Positions 11,420 through 21,044 of a DNA stretch of 64,000 bases are shown here, piece by piece. The notes under the pieces are model-generated. The model worked only from the letters and a program-made list of their open reading frames with translations, had not been told where the DNA came from and did no database searches. The position numbers and the translations under genes are program-made. The DNA lies in the NCBI GenBank assembly GCA_029339505.1, contig JAQISU010000041.1:9198501-9262500 (forward strand), given 5' to 3'. Positions within the stretch are counted from its first letter, which is position 1, and each line of letters starts with the position of its first letter. The stretch comes from Unio delphinus (lineage: Eukaryota > Mollusca > Bivalvia > Unionida > Unionidae).

Positions 11420-13733
11420 CAGGTTTTTCAAACTCAAATTGCTCTGTGGGTCAGATGAGGACTTCCAAAGTAACCCCAGGGTCACATCGTTGCATGTATG
11501 TTTTAAAATGATATAAAGTTAATAAAAAATAACAATATAATAAGAACATAGTGATGTACAAATTTTCTTTAATCCATTTGTTAAAACTAATGTGTAGCGT
11601 GGATGTGATTACCGTACTAGGTTTATGTTTCGGTCAGTTTTTATTCTGGCTACTTAGCTGGCAGCGTTCAGCATCAACAAAGACCTCAATATTAGGCTTG
11701 AATTTATGAGAAGAAACCAATCTCAGTGTTGCATGCAAATGTTCATCAGTGAGTCGTGACCTTAGCACAATGTGGTGTTAACCTTCATGGATGACAAAAA
11801 TTGTTCACATACATATGTACTTCCAAACATTGCAATAACCCTTGCCGCAGCAGCGAATAGCATCGGAAACCTTCTCGTGAGAGGAACATGTAGAATTCCG
11901 GTATCCCCACTTCTGCATAATTTTGCTTTAAGATACTCTCACACTGAAAAAGTTCCACCAACTCCATTTGCAATTCCTCTGCAACAGTGTCGATTTCTAC
12001 AGCAAACGACGTTGAAAAAAGTTGAAATTGCGGCTCCAGTACCTTAAATTCTTCAAAGAGCACATCAAACTGTTGAAGTAAGATAGATAACAAATCTGTT
12101 GATTCTGTCAAGCATTTGGGTTCAATTTTTCCTAAGGAATTCAGAGTTGAGAAATAGGCCGAAATTGCCCTCACCCAGCTTCTTCAGTCATAAACGTAGT
12201 TTAACTTTGAACGATTTCACATTGTCATACATCTGTGTGATACTTTGTTTGTTACCTTGAAACTTCAAGTTCAATGCATTCAAGTGATTCGTAATATCTG
12301 TTAGAAAAGCAAGGTTTCATTGAAAAGTAGTCAGTCAGCAAAAGAACTGCCTTATTTTCATTTTCATGAATAACGCGATTTCATCTCTAAGTACAAAGAA
12401 ACGCTTCAAAACATTTCCACAAATGAGACATCAAACTTCAGTAGATAAAGAAGTTCACCATACTCAGAATCAACATATGCAAGAAATGATGTGAACTGCC
12501 TGTGATTCAGCCCCCGATAACGTATAAAAGTTGATTGTAACTACTGCATGCACCACCATCACTTTTTGTACTACAAAGGGCTTCTTGGTGCAAAATACAA
12601 TGTATACTAGTGAAGTTGATTTCTATTGTTTCAAGGCTGTTTAGTTTGTTTTTTACCAATCCAACTACCCCTACATTTTGAGAACAAATTGACGGTGCAC
12701 CGTCTGTGGTCAAAGATACAAGTTTATCTCATAGCAAGCCATATTTCTCAATGCATCTTTCCAGGGCTTGAAATATATCACGTCCAGTTGTAGTACCCTT
12801 CAATGGTGTTAAATCTAGGAACTCTTCTGTCAGATTTAAACTGGAGTCTAAACCTCTGATAAACACAGCACATTGTGCGGAATCTGACACATCTGTGCTC
12901 TCGTCGATAGCAATTGAAAATGCTTCAAAGTCCTTGTTGTTTCAATTAGTTGTTTCTCCACATTAGCTGCTAAATCTATAATCCAGAGAACAACTGTATT
13001 GGATGACAAGTTTACACCTTCAAACAGTTTTTGTTTACTAGGACATAAAATGCCACTTGCTTTTAAAAGCCATTCTTTTATAAACAAACCCTCTGTAAAT
13101 GACCTTGATGACTTTGCTATCATTTCACTTATAGCGAAATTTGCTCTTACCGAATCTTCGAGGCACTGACTAATACTTGTAAAGAAACTTCTTTCTTTGC
13201 ATAATGCTGATTTAAGTTGCATAACTGTATCCTCTCTCATTTTGTTCGCGTAAGCGTCATATTTCTCTCGGTGTATTGTTTCCTAGTGCCGACGCACGAT
13301 ATACTCCTACAGAACAGCTATCGTTTGTTGACAAACAAGACATTGAATAGTATCGCTGACCTCAGTGACAAAATATAAATCCTCCCTTTTGACTTGAAAA
13401 TCTCTCTTTTCGTCCGCGAGTTTTCTTTTTTTCCAAACAGAAGACATTTATAAGGGCTTTTATATTTATGAAAATGCAGCAAAATCAAATTATAATTCAA
13501 CATCAACTCGATCACTTTACTAATAAACAGGAACCGGAAGTCCGCTTTGAACGAGACAGTTAATAGAAAGACTACGAATATATAAGTAAGTCAGAAGTTT
13601 CTTATGGTTAAAATGGCGCTAACTTTAAAGTTCAAACGGCGGCAAGAGAAAAAGAAATAAATGAATTGTCAATTTTTTGAAAATCACAAAATGCGTTGAG
13701 GGCCGCACAATATGCCCTTCCTTGAGACCCTTG
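11420..13733 (-). mobile_element. hAT DNA transposon (2314 bp), GTF2IRD2/ZBED5-like transposase family
   Basis: The ends are short imperfect inverted repeats, CAGGTTTTTCAAACT on the left and CAAGGGTCTCAAGG read inward from the right, followed by a GGCC/GGGTC-type subterminal block. They are flanked by an 8-bp duplication with one mismatch. The interior encodes a decayed minus-strand transposase (11785-13400). The element sits in intron 1 of the EF-hand gene, antisense to it, and interrupts an older repeat. Confidence 0.8.
11785..13400 (-). pseudogene. hAT transposase relic (BED-type zinc finger to C-terminal dimerisation region)
   Basis: Reading right to left, a BED-like finger near 13400-13270 shows YFVTEVSDTIQCLVCQQ and RRH-x-ETIH with two stops. 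The frame from 13240 (130 codons) covers the helical region, including SFTEGLFIKEW. After a frameshift the catalytic-domain piece TTDGAPSICSQNVG occurs near 12710. The C-terminal part (12174-11785) contains ELQMELVELFQCESILKQNY followed by a VGIPEFY block. This layout matches hAT transposases annotated in animals as GTF2IRD2- or ZBED5-like. Several frameshifts and stops make it inactive. It would have excised and inserted its own element. Confidence 0.82.
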
Positions 13734-13741
13734 ATCTAGAT
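13734..13741. repeat. Right target-site duplication of the hAT element
   Basis: ATCTAGAT directly follows the right terminal sequence. It pairs with ATCTAAAT at 11412-11419. Confidence 0.75.
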
Positions 13742-14382
13742 GTCCTCTCAACATCTTTCCACATGCCTCTCTGTTTCATCTGAGCATGCGCCACTTTTGC
13801 CCAGTTCTCTTTCTCTATGTTTGATTATATGTCTATACATCTGTATATCAGTTCATTCGCTTTATCTCGCCTACCTGTATGTATATGTGTCTGTCTCTTT
13901 ATCTACTTATTCACCGGTCTTCCAGGCTCCCCCTTTACTTTGCACTGTTCAAGTGGTATCGTCCAAACTTGATTGGTGCCATGTGAGGACAATATCTGCT
14001 TTAAAGTACTGTGACATATGAGAATTACTTTGTATAGAATATCAGGGACTAGTTGAATATTATGGATATAATTCTTTTAGGCATGTATAATCCATTTGCA
14101 GGTTCTGTGTGTCAAAAGTGTTTCCGAATCACAAGAGATTTAATTAAGAGAGTTTATACAGAATTTAATACGAAACATTACTGCATTGCTACTGTGTATC
14201 ATAATGTCGCAACACTTTTATGTATGTTACAGCTATAAACGTACTTTGTTCAACTTTCCAGCAAAACACTTCTGATCAAACTTTTTTTTGACGTAAATTG
14301 CAAGAGGATGTCTGACTGAGAATAGTAGTTTTATTGGAAACAAATGTTTCTATGACACGTTCATAAAGATCTGCATCATGGA

Positions 14383-14384
<2 letters not shown>

Positions 14385-14427
<43 letters not shown>
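14385..14427. repeat. (GT)n microsatellite
   Basis: About 21 GT units in intron 1 of the EF-hand gene. Confidence 0.95.
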
Positions 14428-14433
<6 letters not shown>

Positions 14434-14787
14434 GCCTCAATCAGAATGATGTTCATGTAAGCTTTATGATGCAAGTATGTCTGAACTAGCCATATCTGCA
14501 TGGATCTTTATTTGAATGAGTTTGATTTTCAGCGTTCCAAATGGATGACTTATTAACACAGATTTTCTATCCTCCTAACTTTGCGATCTGCGATATAACT
14601 TTTCTAAAAACTTGGATATAAACCACATTTAACATGAACCTTTATATACATAAAACCTTGCAGTAGTTTGATTTCGTTGTTTCTACGGCATTATATACTG
14701 TACATGCGTTTTGACTTTGGTTTCAAAACAAGTACATTACCAAGGATAGATAGATTTCAAATTGTTTTAACATGGAGCTTTTTAGAC

Positions 14788-15005
14788 CATGTACATATCG
14801 ATTTATTAAGTCAGTAGACCTGTGCATGTCGATTTATTAAGTCAGTAGACCCTGTACCTATCGATTTATTAAATCAGTAGACCTGTACATATCAATTTAT
14901 TAAGTCAGTAGACCTGTACATATCAATTTATTAAGTCAGTAGACCTGTACATATCGATTTATTAAGTCAGTAGACCTGTACATATCGATTTATTAAGTCA
15001 GTGGA
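14788..15005. repeat. 31-bp minisatellite, 7 units
   Basis: Each unit is ATCGATTTATTAAGTCAGTA followed by GACCTGTACAT, with few substitutions (CGATTT/CAATTT, GTACAT/GCATGT). The array ends about 45 bp before the exon 2 acceptor at 15051-15052. Confidence 0.9.
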
Positions 15006-15052
15006 CTATATCTCGAACTTGAATTGAAACGCTTTAATCGTATAATTTATAG

Positions 15053-15135
15053 AAAATTTTCACCGATCTCGACAAGGACGGAAACAAGAGCATCTCGAAG
15101 GAAGAGTTCTTGCAAGAAATGATGCTGCCACACCG

Positions 15136-15138
<3 letters not shown>
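15053..15138 (+). CDS. EF-hand calcium-binding protein, exon 2 of 3
   Basis: The 86-nt exon has acceptor AATTTATAG and donor AAG|GTATAT. It continues phase 0 from exon 1 and leaves two bases (AG) for the next codon. It encodes a complete EF-hand ([19 protein letters not shown]). The loop [12 protein letters not shown] has Asp at 1 and 3, Asn at 5, Ile at 8 and Glu at 12. The donor is formed by the first bases of a long AT microsatellite. Confidence 0.85.
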
Positions 15139-15139
<1 letters not shown>

Positions 15140-15222
<83 letters not shown>

Positions 15223-15241
15223 ATGTATGTATGTATGTATG

Positions 15242-15270
<29 letters not shown>
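15140..15270. repeat. (AT)n then (GTAT)n compound microsatellite
   Basis: About 37 AT units followed by about 13 GTAT/ATGT units, beginning inside the exon 2 donor site. Open frames made of IY or MYVC repeats are artefacts. Confidence 0.95.
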
Positions 15271-15273
<3 letters not shown>

Positions 15274-15810
15274 AAGCAATACCGTGTTCAAACGTATGCA
15301 TATCTTTCGGATAATTACAAAATCTCCTTTGAAAGACAGAAATCCTCAATTTTATTTTTATTGTCCACTAAAAATCACTAAAAATGTATTGCTCACTAAA
15401 ACTCAAGTAAAAATATTTCTTTTGGAATTTATAATCAAAAAGGAAAGGCCGATTTACTCAATGGATACTTTTTGCTTCAAACTCAGTTATTGATGACAAT
15501 TACGCTTACCATCGAACTTTGCAAAAAAGATGCTTTTACTATCTGAATGATAAAGCAATCCATGAAGAAATAAATTACATGTAGCATTAAATCTATTCCT
15601 ATTAATAAAACTAAGGAATATGATGGCCTACGTCTCAGAATCCATAAATGCGTCAGCCAAGCGATGAGAGCGACACTAAAATTCTTTTTAATCTGTCGTT
15701 TGCGTTAATGAAATTTCAAGATAGGTAACTATATCCCGTCATAACATTATTAGACTGGTTGAGATCCCATTTCGCAGACTTCATCTCATAATAGCTTCAG
15801 TAGAAGGTGT

Positions 15811-15812
<2 letters not shown>

Positions 15813-15871
<59 letters not shown>
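15813..15871. repeat. (GA)n microsatellite
   Basis: About 29 perfect GA units in intron 2 of the EF-hand gene. Confidence 0.95.
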
Positions 15872-15874
<3 letters not shown>

Positions 15875-15917
15875 GATTTTTGAGATACACCAATTGTTAC
15901 GAGCACTAGTTGCTCGT

Positions 15918-15951
15918 ATTACTGTTATTATTATGTTTATTATTATTATTA

Positions 15952-15982
<31 letters not shown>

Positions 15983-16031
15983 TCCTATTATTTGTATATT
16001 ATTATACTCATTATTATCATTATTATTATTA

Positions 16032-16062
<31 letters not shown>

Positions 16063-16161
16063 CATTATTCAACTCATCATCAACATTATTATTATTATTA
16101 TTATTATTGTTATTATTATTATTATTATTATTGATAAAGACATTATTCAACTCAGTATTCA

Positions 16162-16220
<59 letters not shown>
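15918..16220. repeat. Interrupted (TTA)n microsatellite
   Basis: About 300 bp of TTA/ATT units is broken by TCATTATCA-type interruptions and two copies of TTCAACTCATTATTA-like sequence. It supplies the T-rich tract directly upstream of the exon 3 acceptor. Confidence 0.95.
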
Positions 16221-16221
<1 letters not shown>

Positions 16222-16223
16222 AG

Positions 16224-16416
16224 AGAGACCTTAAAGGCAGAATTCATGAAACTGTGCAATCCGGTCACCAAGAAGATGGGTCGGGCTGAAGTGGCTAAAA
16301 TGTGCCAGGCGAAAAAGACGTATTCGGATGAGGATATTGAGAAGATTCTGCAAGAGGCGGACAGAAATGGCGATGGACAGATCGATCTTGACGAATTTCT
16401 GGCTGCCTGTTCTTAG
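16224..16416 (+). CDS. EF-hand calcium-binding protein, exon 3 of 3 (C-terminal lobe and stop)
   Basis: The 193-nt exon adds one base to complete Arg83 and then 63 codons plus TAG (16414-16416). Of three nearby AG dinucleotides, only the AG at 16222-16223 keeps the frame. The C-terminal lobe holds a degenerate third hand around residues 92-103 (KLCNPVTKKMGR, lacking the acidic ligands) and a canonical fourth loop at 129-140 (DRNGDGQIDLDE), ending FLAACS. Three of four loops therefore look able to bind Ca2+. A poly-A signal AATAAA lies at 16610-16615. Confidence 0.88.
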
Positions 16417-16609
16417 TTTGCCTAAAATATATTTTGCTATTATAAATAGATTCATTCTTTCTGACATATTGTAAATTCGTGACTCGTAAGTAGTGAAGTA
16501 TATGCATACAAAAGACGTATTTCAATGCTTCCAAGTAATATTTTTCACTCGAACTTATCATTCATTTATAAAAAGAATGGACAATACATTGTAAAATCTT
16601 GGTATGGCT

Positions 16610-16615
16610 AATAAA
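16610..16615 (+). terminator. Probable poly-A signal (AATAAA) of the EF-hand gene
   Basis: A canonical hexamer about 195 bp after the stop codon on the same strand. Confidence 0.55.
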
Positions 16616-16984
16616 ACACGTATGGAATGGTCAGAGGAGATAAACATTTTCCATGTTTCACTGCCATTTCTACAGGGACAAATTATTAAACGTAGCTCGT
16701 GGTTGACATATTTACAAGATGATGTCCAATTAACAACTCAAGGTCAAAATAAGTATTAGTACTTTAAGTTGGTACAGTAAATTATGAAGGATTAAAGAGG
16801 AAAATACCCGATAATATCATTAGATGTTTCGGCCAGTGAGACATCATAGACAACTGTTTAAAGCCAATACGGACATGGGTTACTTCCCTTTCATCTTGTT
16901 GCGAGTCTAGCTGATTATAATGATATAGTTGCTTAGTTTACATTATGTATCTAACAAATCTCGCTGCAATAAAATATAAATATA

Positions 16985-17235
16985 TCTTTCAAAATAATCT
17001 CCAAATAGTGATTTTATCCTATAGTCAATAAGTCCTTTGTAATTCCAGTAAATACTTGAAATAGATCCTCTCAGATAATACTGGAACACAACTAAACGAC
17101 TGATTCCACTATATAGTTATAAGATATGAATAAATAATTATGTATTTTCAGTGTCTTTATATAAAATACTTATACGCAATGAGGTGACGAGTATGAAGGT
17201 TAAAAGTTGATTTCCAAAACATTCTAAGTTGTAAA
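16985..17235. repeat. Interspersed repeat B, copy 3
   Basis: It shares TTTGTAATTCCAGTAAAT, ATAGATCCTCTCA, ACTAAACGACTGATTCC and GAGTATGAAGGTTAAAAGTT with the copies at 6250-6630 and 9040-9330. Confidence 0.4.
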
Positions 17236-17345
17236 CAAAGTCAAATGTTCACGTCAACATGTTCACAAGAAAGTAAAACCCGCAATCAGGAACCTATGCT
17301 GTTTGCAAAACGACTCTTACAATCAACAAATAAGAGTGAAAATGA

Positions 17346-17349
<4 letters not shown>

Positions 17350-17407
<58 letters not shown>
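17350..17407. repeat. (AT)n microsatellite
   Basis: About 29 AT units. The next 120 bp hold two or three diverged units of about 43 bp containing GACTTGCTTTACGATA. Confidence 0.95.
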
Positions 17408-17409
<2 letters not shown>

Positions 17410-18149
17410 AATGACATTCTTTACGATAGACCTTTTCAACTTTGAAATGACTTGCTTTACGATAAACTTTTTCAACATTTAAAAGACATGCTTTACCTAA
17501 GAATCTTCACCTTAAAAATGGCTTGCCTTGCCTGACACTTTTTGTATATTTAATTCAAAATTAAATGATTGTCAATTTTTTCCTCCAATATATACCAAAT
17601 ACATATTGATTAAAGAACAAAATTGTTTTACGTCCTTTCATTGAATTTTTATTTCTTTTATCTCTGTACATTCTATATGCTTTGTAACTTGTCAAACATA
17701 TTTTCGACCGGTGTTTTCGAAAACAAATTGCAAGGTTGATATCTTTCTTGTAATAATATTTTCTGTTGATTTGAGTAATCTTCCATTTTGTTTCCATAAC
17801 ATATTGGAATATTGTAGTATGTGAATATGGTTTTTGAGATTTGTTACTTTCTAGGTCACAACCTCTATCACGTATGAACTATTACCCATATTAGCAAGCA
17901 AGCCACATAAAAATGTACAATCTGTGGACTACTAACATTAAGTAGTCCACGAAAATGAATTGGCCCAAGAAAGCTGCTAGTCATGCTAACGCAAAGCAAA
18001 ACCCAACTATGACATTCTTTTACGCGAGTTTTGTTAGTAAATAGGCAGCCGTACGGTTTCTTAATATTACTTGGCGTTGCTGGTGATTTTCCATTTCTGT
18101 CCATACTGTTTCGAATTCGGCCACGTTAAATATTTTACCTTTAAAGGAA

Positions 18150-19850
18150 AATACTAGTTTTCTAATCTAGTTGAGAATACATTTTGCCGCTGCAAGCTGT
18201 ATTTAATAGTCATATATTCCTGAATGTAATCATATAATAATAATTTACTACCACTAACAGAGACACCGGTTACTATAGCTCCAACAATAATTCCGATTGG
18301 TGCACCTAAGATGGCTGTTGTTACCGTGAGTATCATCACACCAAGACCACAAAGAGCATATACAACCAAACAAACCTGTTTTTATCTCATGACAAACAAG
18401 GTTCTCTTGACGATTTCATCTCGCAGCTGTTTCTCCAGCTCGATTATTTTTTCACGTTGGTAACATTGAAGGTCCATCGTAGTTATTCTATTAGTAATTC
18501 ACTCACTTAGTATAATTGCATAACAGATAGATCCTCTCCGGACTCATCACATCAATGTGCAAAACACAAACGGTTAGGTAGCCGGCTGGATAGATGTGAG
18601 ATGCCTCAAACTGAATTCCACCTTTAGAAGTTAATGACATTGATATTGTATTTGTAAATGATTTTGAAAGACCGGTGGCATGTTCGTTACTCAATTAATA
18701 TTATTCATTAATGGTGTTAGTTAACTATATCCATTATAATATCCATATATAATACATAAATACGATCCACATTCATTCTCCAAGTTGTTATTTTATTATC
18801 AGTTACTAACATTTCTTCATTGTTCAGTTTTAGGTATTGTATAAATGAACTTATTACACGTGTTGTTGCGGACACATTTGTGGTCTGTTCATCCACATAA
18901 TGTTTTATCACGTTATTGGCAGAATCAACATACACCGAACCGACACGTCAGAGTATATGATACCACCCTTTTCTTTGATTTCAGCCAGGTTCTTTGATAA
19001 GGCACTTTCAACTTGACTACACAATCTTGAATATCAACGTGAGACATTTCAATTTATCAGTTTGATCTTCAAATCTCACAAGCTCATCTCGGTCGAAAAC
19101 AAAGACACGACCACCAAACTCAAATCAGCCCTGGTGGCAGACAGGCTGAGACCCAGGTCAGCACCACGAAAGGTTTAGTATATTTTAACAGACGTTTTGT
19201 AGAATACTAAATGTACTTTAATGTGAAATCAATAAGTGCTTGCGGGGTTGGACTTCCCGCCAACTTATGCACTACTTCAACAGCAAGATGACCACATCCT
19301 GGTCCACCCTACCGAGTTTGTACTGGTATGGTAGAATAAAGTAGTGGTTGTTGTCCACGGCCCATGGATAAATAATCAACAACTTCAAGTAAATCCATAG
19401 TAATCAAAATGCAAGCGATGTCTGTGTCTGATGTAACCCAATAACAGTCATGTCCTGTTGTTGAATCCACGTTGTCTATGTCGGTTTAATTTGTTATTGG
19501 TACCATCGTATAAGTTCATTTCGTATAATAAATACACCAAACGAATGCTTCACTGGTTTTACTATCGCTAGTACATCAAGACTGATCACTGGGCTCGTGG
19601 TCTTTTGCATGTTGCGCTGGATAATCGAAGATCTCTTTCAGATGGTATTCAACAACTAGTTCCTGGTAATCAAAGGTCTTTCCCTTCTTTAATAAACCTA
19701 CAGATCCATCAAACGCTATGCGTCCACCAAACGCCTTTGCAGCGCCATTCTGGATGCAGTTCCCATAGCACATAATGCTGCATATACAACAACCATTGGA
19801 GCCGCTTCACCTAACAACGTAAGAATCGATGCAAGGGATGTAAATATTCG
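18150..19850 (-). pseudogene. Unassigned, heavily broken minus-strand coding relic
   Basis: A run of minus-strand open pieces in changing frames follows one after another, with far fewer stops than expected in AT-rich DNA. In minus-strand order they are: a hydrophobic piece (MVVVYAALCAMG); GGRIAFDGSVGLLKKGKTF (19773-19576); DVLAIVKPVKHSFG (about 19570); CYWVTSDTDIACILITMDLL (about 19440); LAVEVVHKLAGSPTPQALID (about 19270); FGGRVFVFDRDELVRFED (about 19110); VYVDSANNVIKHYVDEQTT (18935-18717); SKSFTNTISMSLTSKGGIQF (18694-18503); MDLQCYQREKIIELEKQL; and a second hydrophobic piece with VVYALCGLGVMILTV (18369-18154). I do not recognise the family. It could be one long gene of a transposon or an endogenous virus, or two genes side by side. 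At least six disruptions rule out function. Confidence 0.4.
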
Positions 19851-20507
19851 ATAAAGTCGTTTGCTATTTAATCATATTTGATTGTGATAATTTTATCACC
19901 ACCGAGATGTAATTATGATTGGTCTCTTAAAGCTGAGCGATTGGTGTTTGGGTAAACCACACGGGGCATTTCCAGTTAGTTTTGTCGAAGACAATTTAAC
20001 TATTAGCCCATAATTATTCTTTTTATTGCGTTTTGTATTTTTGCAAGCTCATTTTCGCTAAGGGATACCTTCACTTCGGTATAGGACATTTTATTTAAAT
20101 ATGTGAATTTAATTATGAATTTTTCAAAGGCGTATTAAGGACCCTTATTCGACCACCTTCTAACAACACGAATTATGACAACATATCGAGAACCAGAAGT
20201 ACCAAATGCACCTTCACATGCATGAAAACACAAGTCAACAACGGATTGGATAAACAAATGCAGATGTTCTAACAATAAATGATATTTTCTGAGATAGCCT
20301 CACATTGCACTTATAATCGTCTTTTTTACCAGGGACCCTAGGGTATGAGTAACGCGTTCGTGTCAAATTCGGAATCTGATACGTCTTTGAATCGAACCAT
20401 GGTGAAACTATACATTATTACCATAGTCTAATAAATATGCGTCCATGCTACAAAAACGTTATACACGAGTTATTGGGTTTTTCTATTGCAGCGCGAGCAC
20501 TGCATAG
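19850..20507. other. Intergenic DNA, nothing recognised
   Basis: AT-rich with no long open frame. It forms the left flank of the LTR retrotransposon. It does not continue the LINE found at the element's right flank. Confidence 0.5.
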
Positions 20508-20921
20508 TGTTACGTTCTTAGGCTAGAATAAGCAACAACATAGAAAGAAGTAAAAATAACAAGCTTGTAAAAATTTAACAAACAATTTATTAAGTACAAA
20601 GGAAAGGGGTCACAACCTTCCAGAACCTCTCAGAACAATCTTGCGTTCAAGAAATAACGCAAACATCGTATGGCCCAACTAAATTAGAAAGATGTTTATA
20701 CTTTACTCCATTTTGTCCTTGGAATCAACCAATCATTTTAAAACCTTATGTACAACTCTGATACCACGTCAGAAATGAGGTCAACACCTGGTGTTTATTC
20801 GAAAAGTATATAGGATATCCATTTCTAGAACATCTCTCCCAACTAACGATTTTTAAAGCCAAAATGTCAAATTTGAATCTGACAAACAAAATTAAATGAT
20901 TTAAATCAAATATACGTAACA
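20508..20921 (-). repeat. 3' LTR (414 bp) of the Gmr1-like element
   Basis: It starts TGTTACGTTCTTAGG and ends TATACGTAACA on the plus strand. It aligns with 26091-26843 over both ends (CATAGAAAGA, AACAATTTATT, GGGGTCACA, GGTCAACxCxTGGTGTTTA) but lacks about 340 bp of the middle, from ATTAAGTACAAA to GGAAAGGGGTCAC. A minus-strand AATAAA lies in the shared AACAATTTATT block. Confidence 0.85.
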
Positions 20922-20929
20922 CCTTCCCC
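20922..20929 (-). other. Polypurine tract
   Basis: Read on the minus strand, GGGGAAGG directly precedes the 3' LTR start TGTTACGT. This is the expected position and composition for the plus-strand primer of reverse transcription. Confidence 0.75.
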
Positions 20930-21044
20930 AATAAAATAAAAATAAAGGTTTATATGATAAAACTTTCTTTTTATCACAAATCAATTTACATCTGAGGTTT
21001 TAAAAACCTCGTATAAATTGTACAGTGTATATGATATAATATAT

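Larger units (their letters stand above)
11296..14150. repeat. Interspersed repeat A, copy 2, split by a hAT insertion
   Basis: The left part (11296-11411) matches window positions 1-100. The right part (13742-14150) matches about 350-780. The phrases GATGACTGTT, CTCT-TTTCATCT, ATATCAGGGACTAGTT and TTCTGTGTGTCAAA recur in order. The 2.3-kb hAT element lies between them, so the hAT is younger than this repeat copy. Confidence 0.6.
10134..15052 (+). other. Intron 1 of the EF-hand gene (4.9 kb)
   Basis: It has GTAAGT at the 5' end and TTTATAG at the 3' end, phase 0. From 10134 to 11295 nothing recognisable is seen. Then comes interspersed repeat A copy 2 split by a hAT element, a GT microsatellite at 14385-14427, and a 31-bp minisatellite just before the acceptor. 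No additional exon was found, although one cannot be excluded. Confidence 0.75.
15139..16223 (+). other. Intron 2 of the EF-hand gene, microsatellite-bounded
   Basis: Phase 2. Its first bases are the start of an (AT)n run (to 15214), continuing as (GTAT)n to 15270. There is a (GA)n run at 15813-15871 and an interrupted (TTA)n tract at 15918-16220 that ends directly at the acceptor AAAG. About 540 bp of ordinary AT-rich sequence lies between. Confidence 0.85.

Noticed and set aside
15034..15493. Open frames of Ile-Tyr and Met-Tyr-Val-Cys repeats
   Set aside because: AT and GTAT microsatellites. They overlap exon 2 of the EF-hand gene but in wrong frames or strand.
15797..16289. Poly-Leu, poly-Asn and Arg-Glu open frames
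   Set aside because: TTA and GA microsatellites in intron 2. The last part overlaps EF-hand exon 3 in a different frame.
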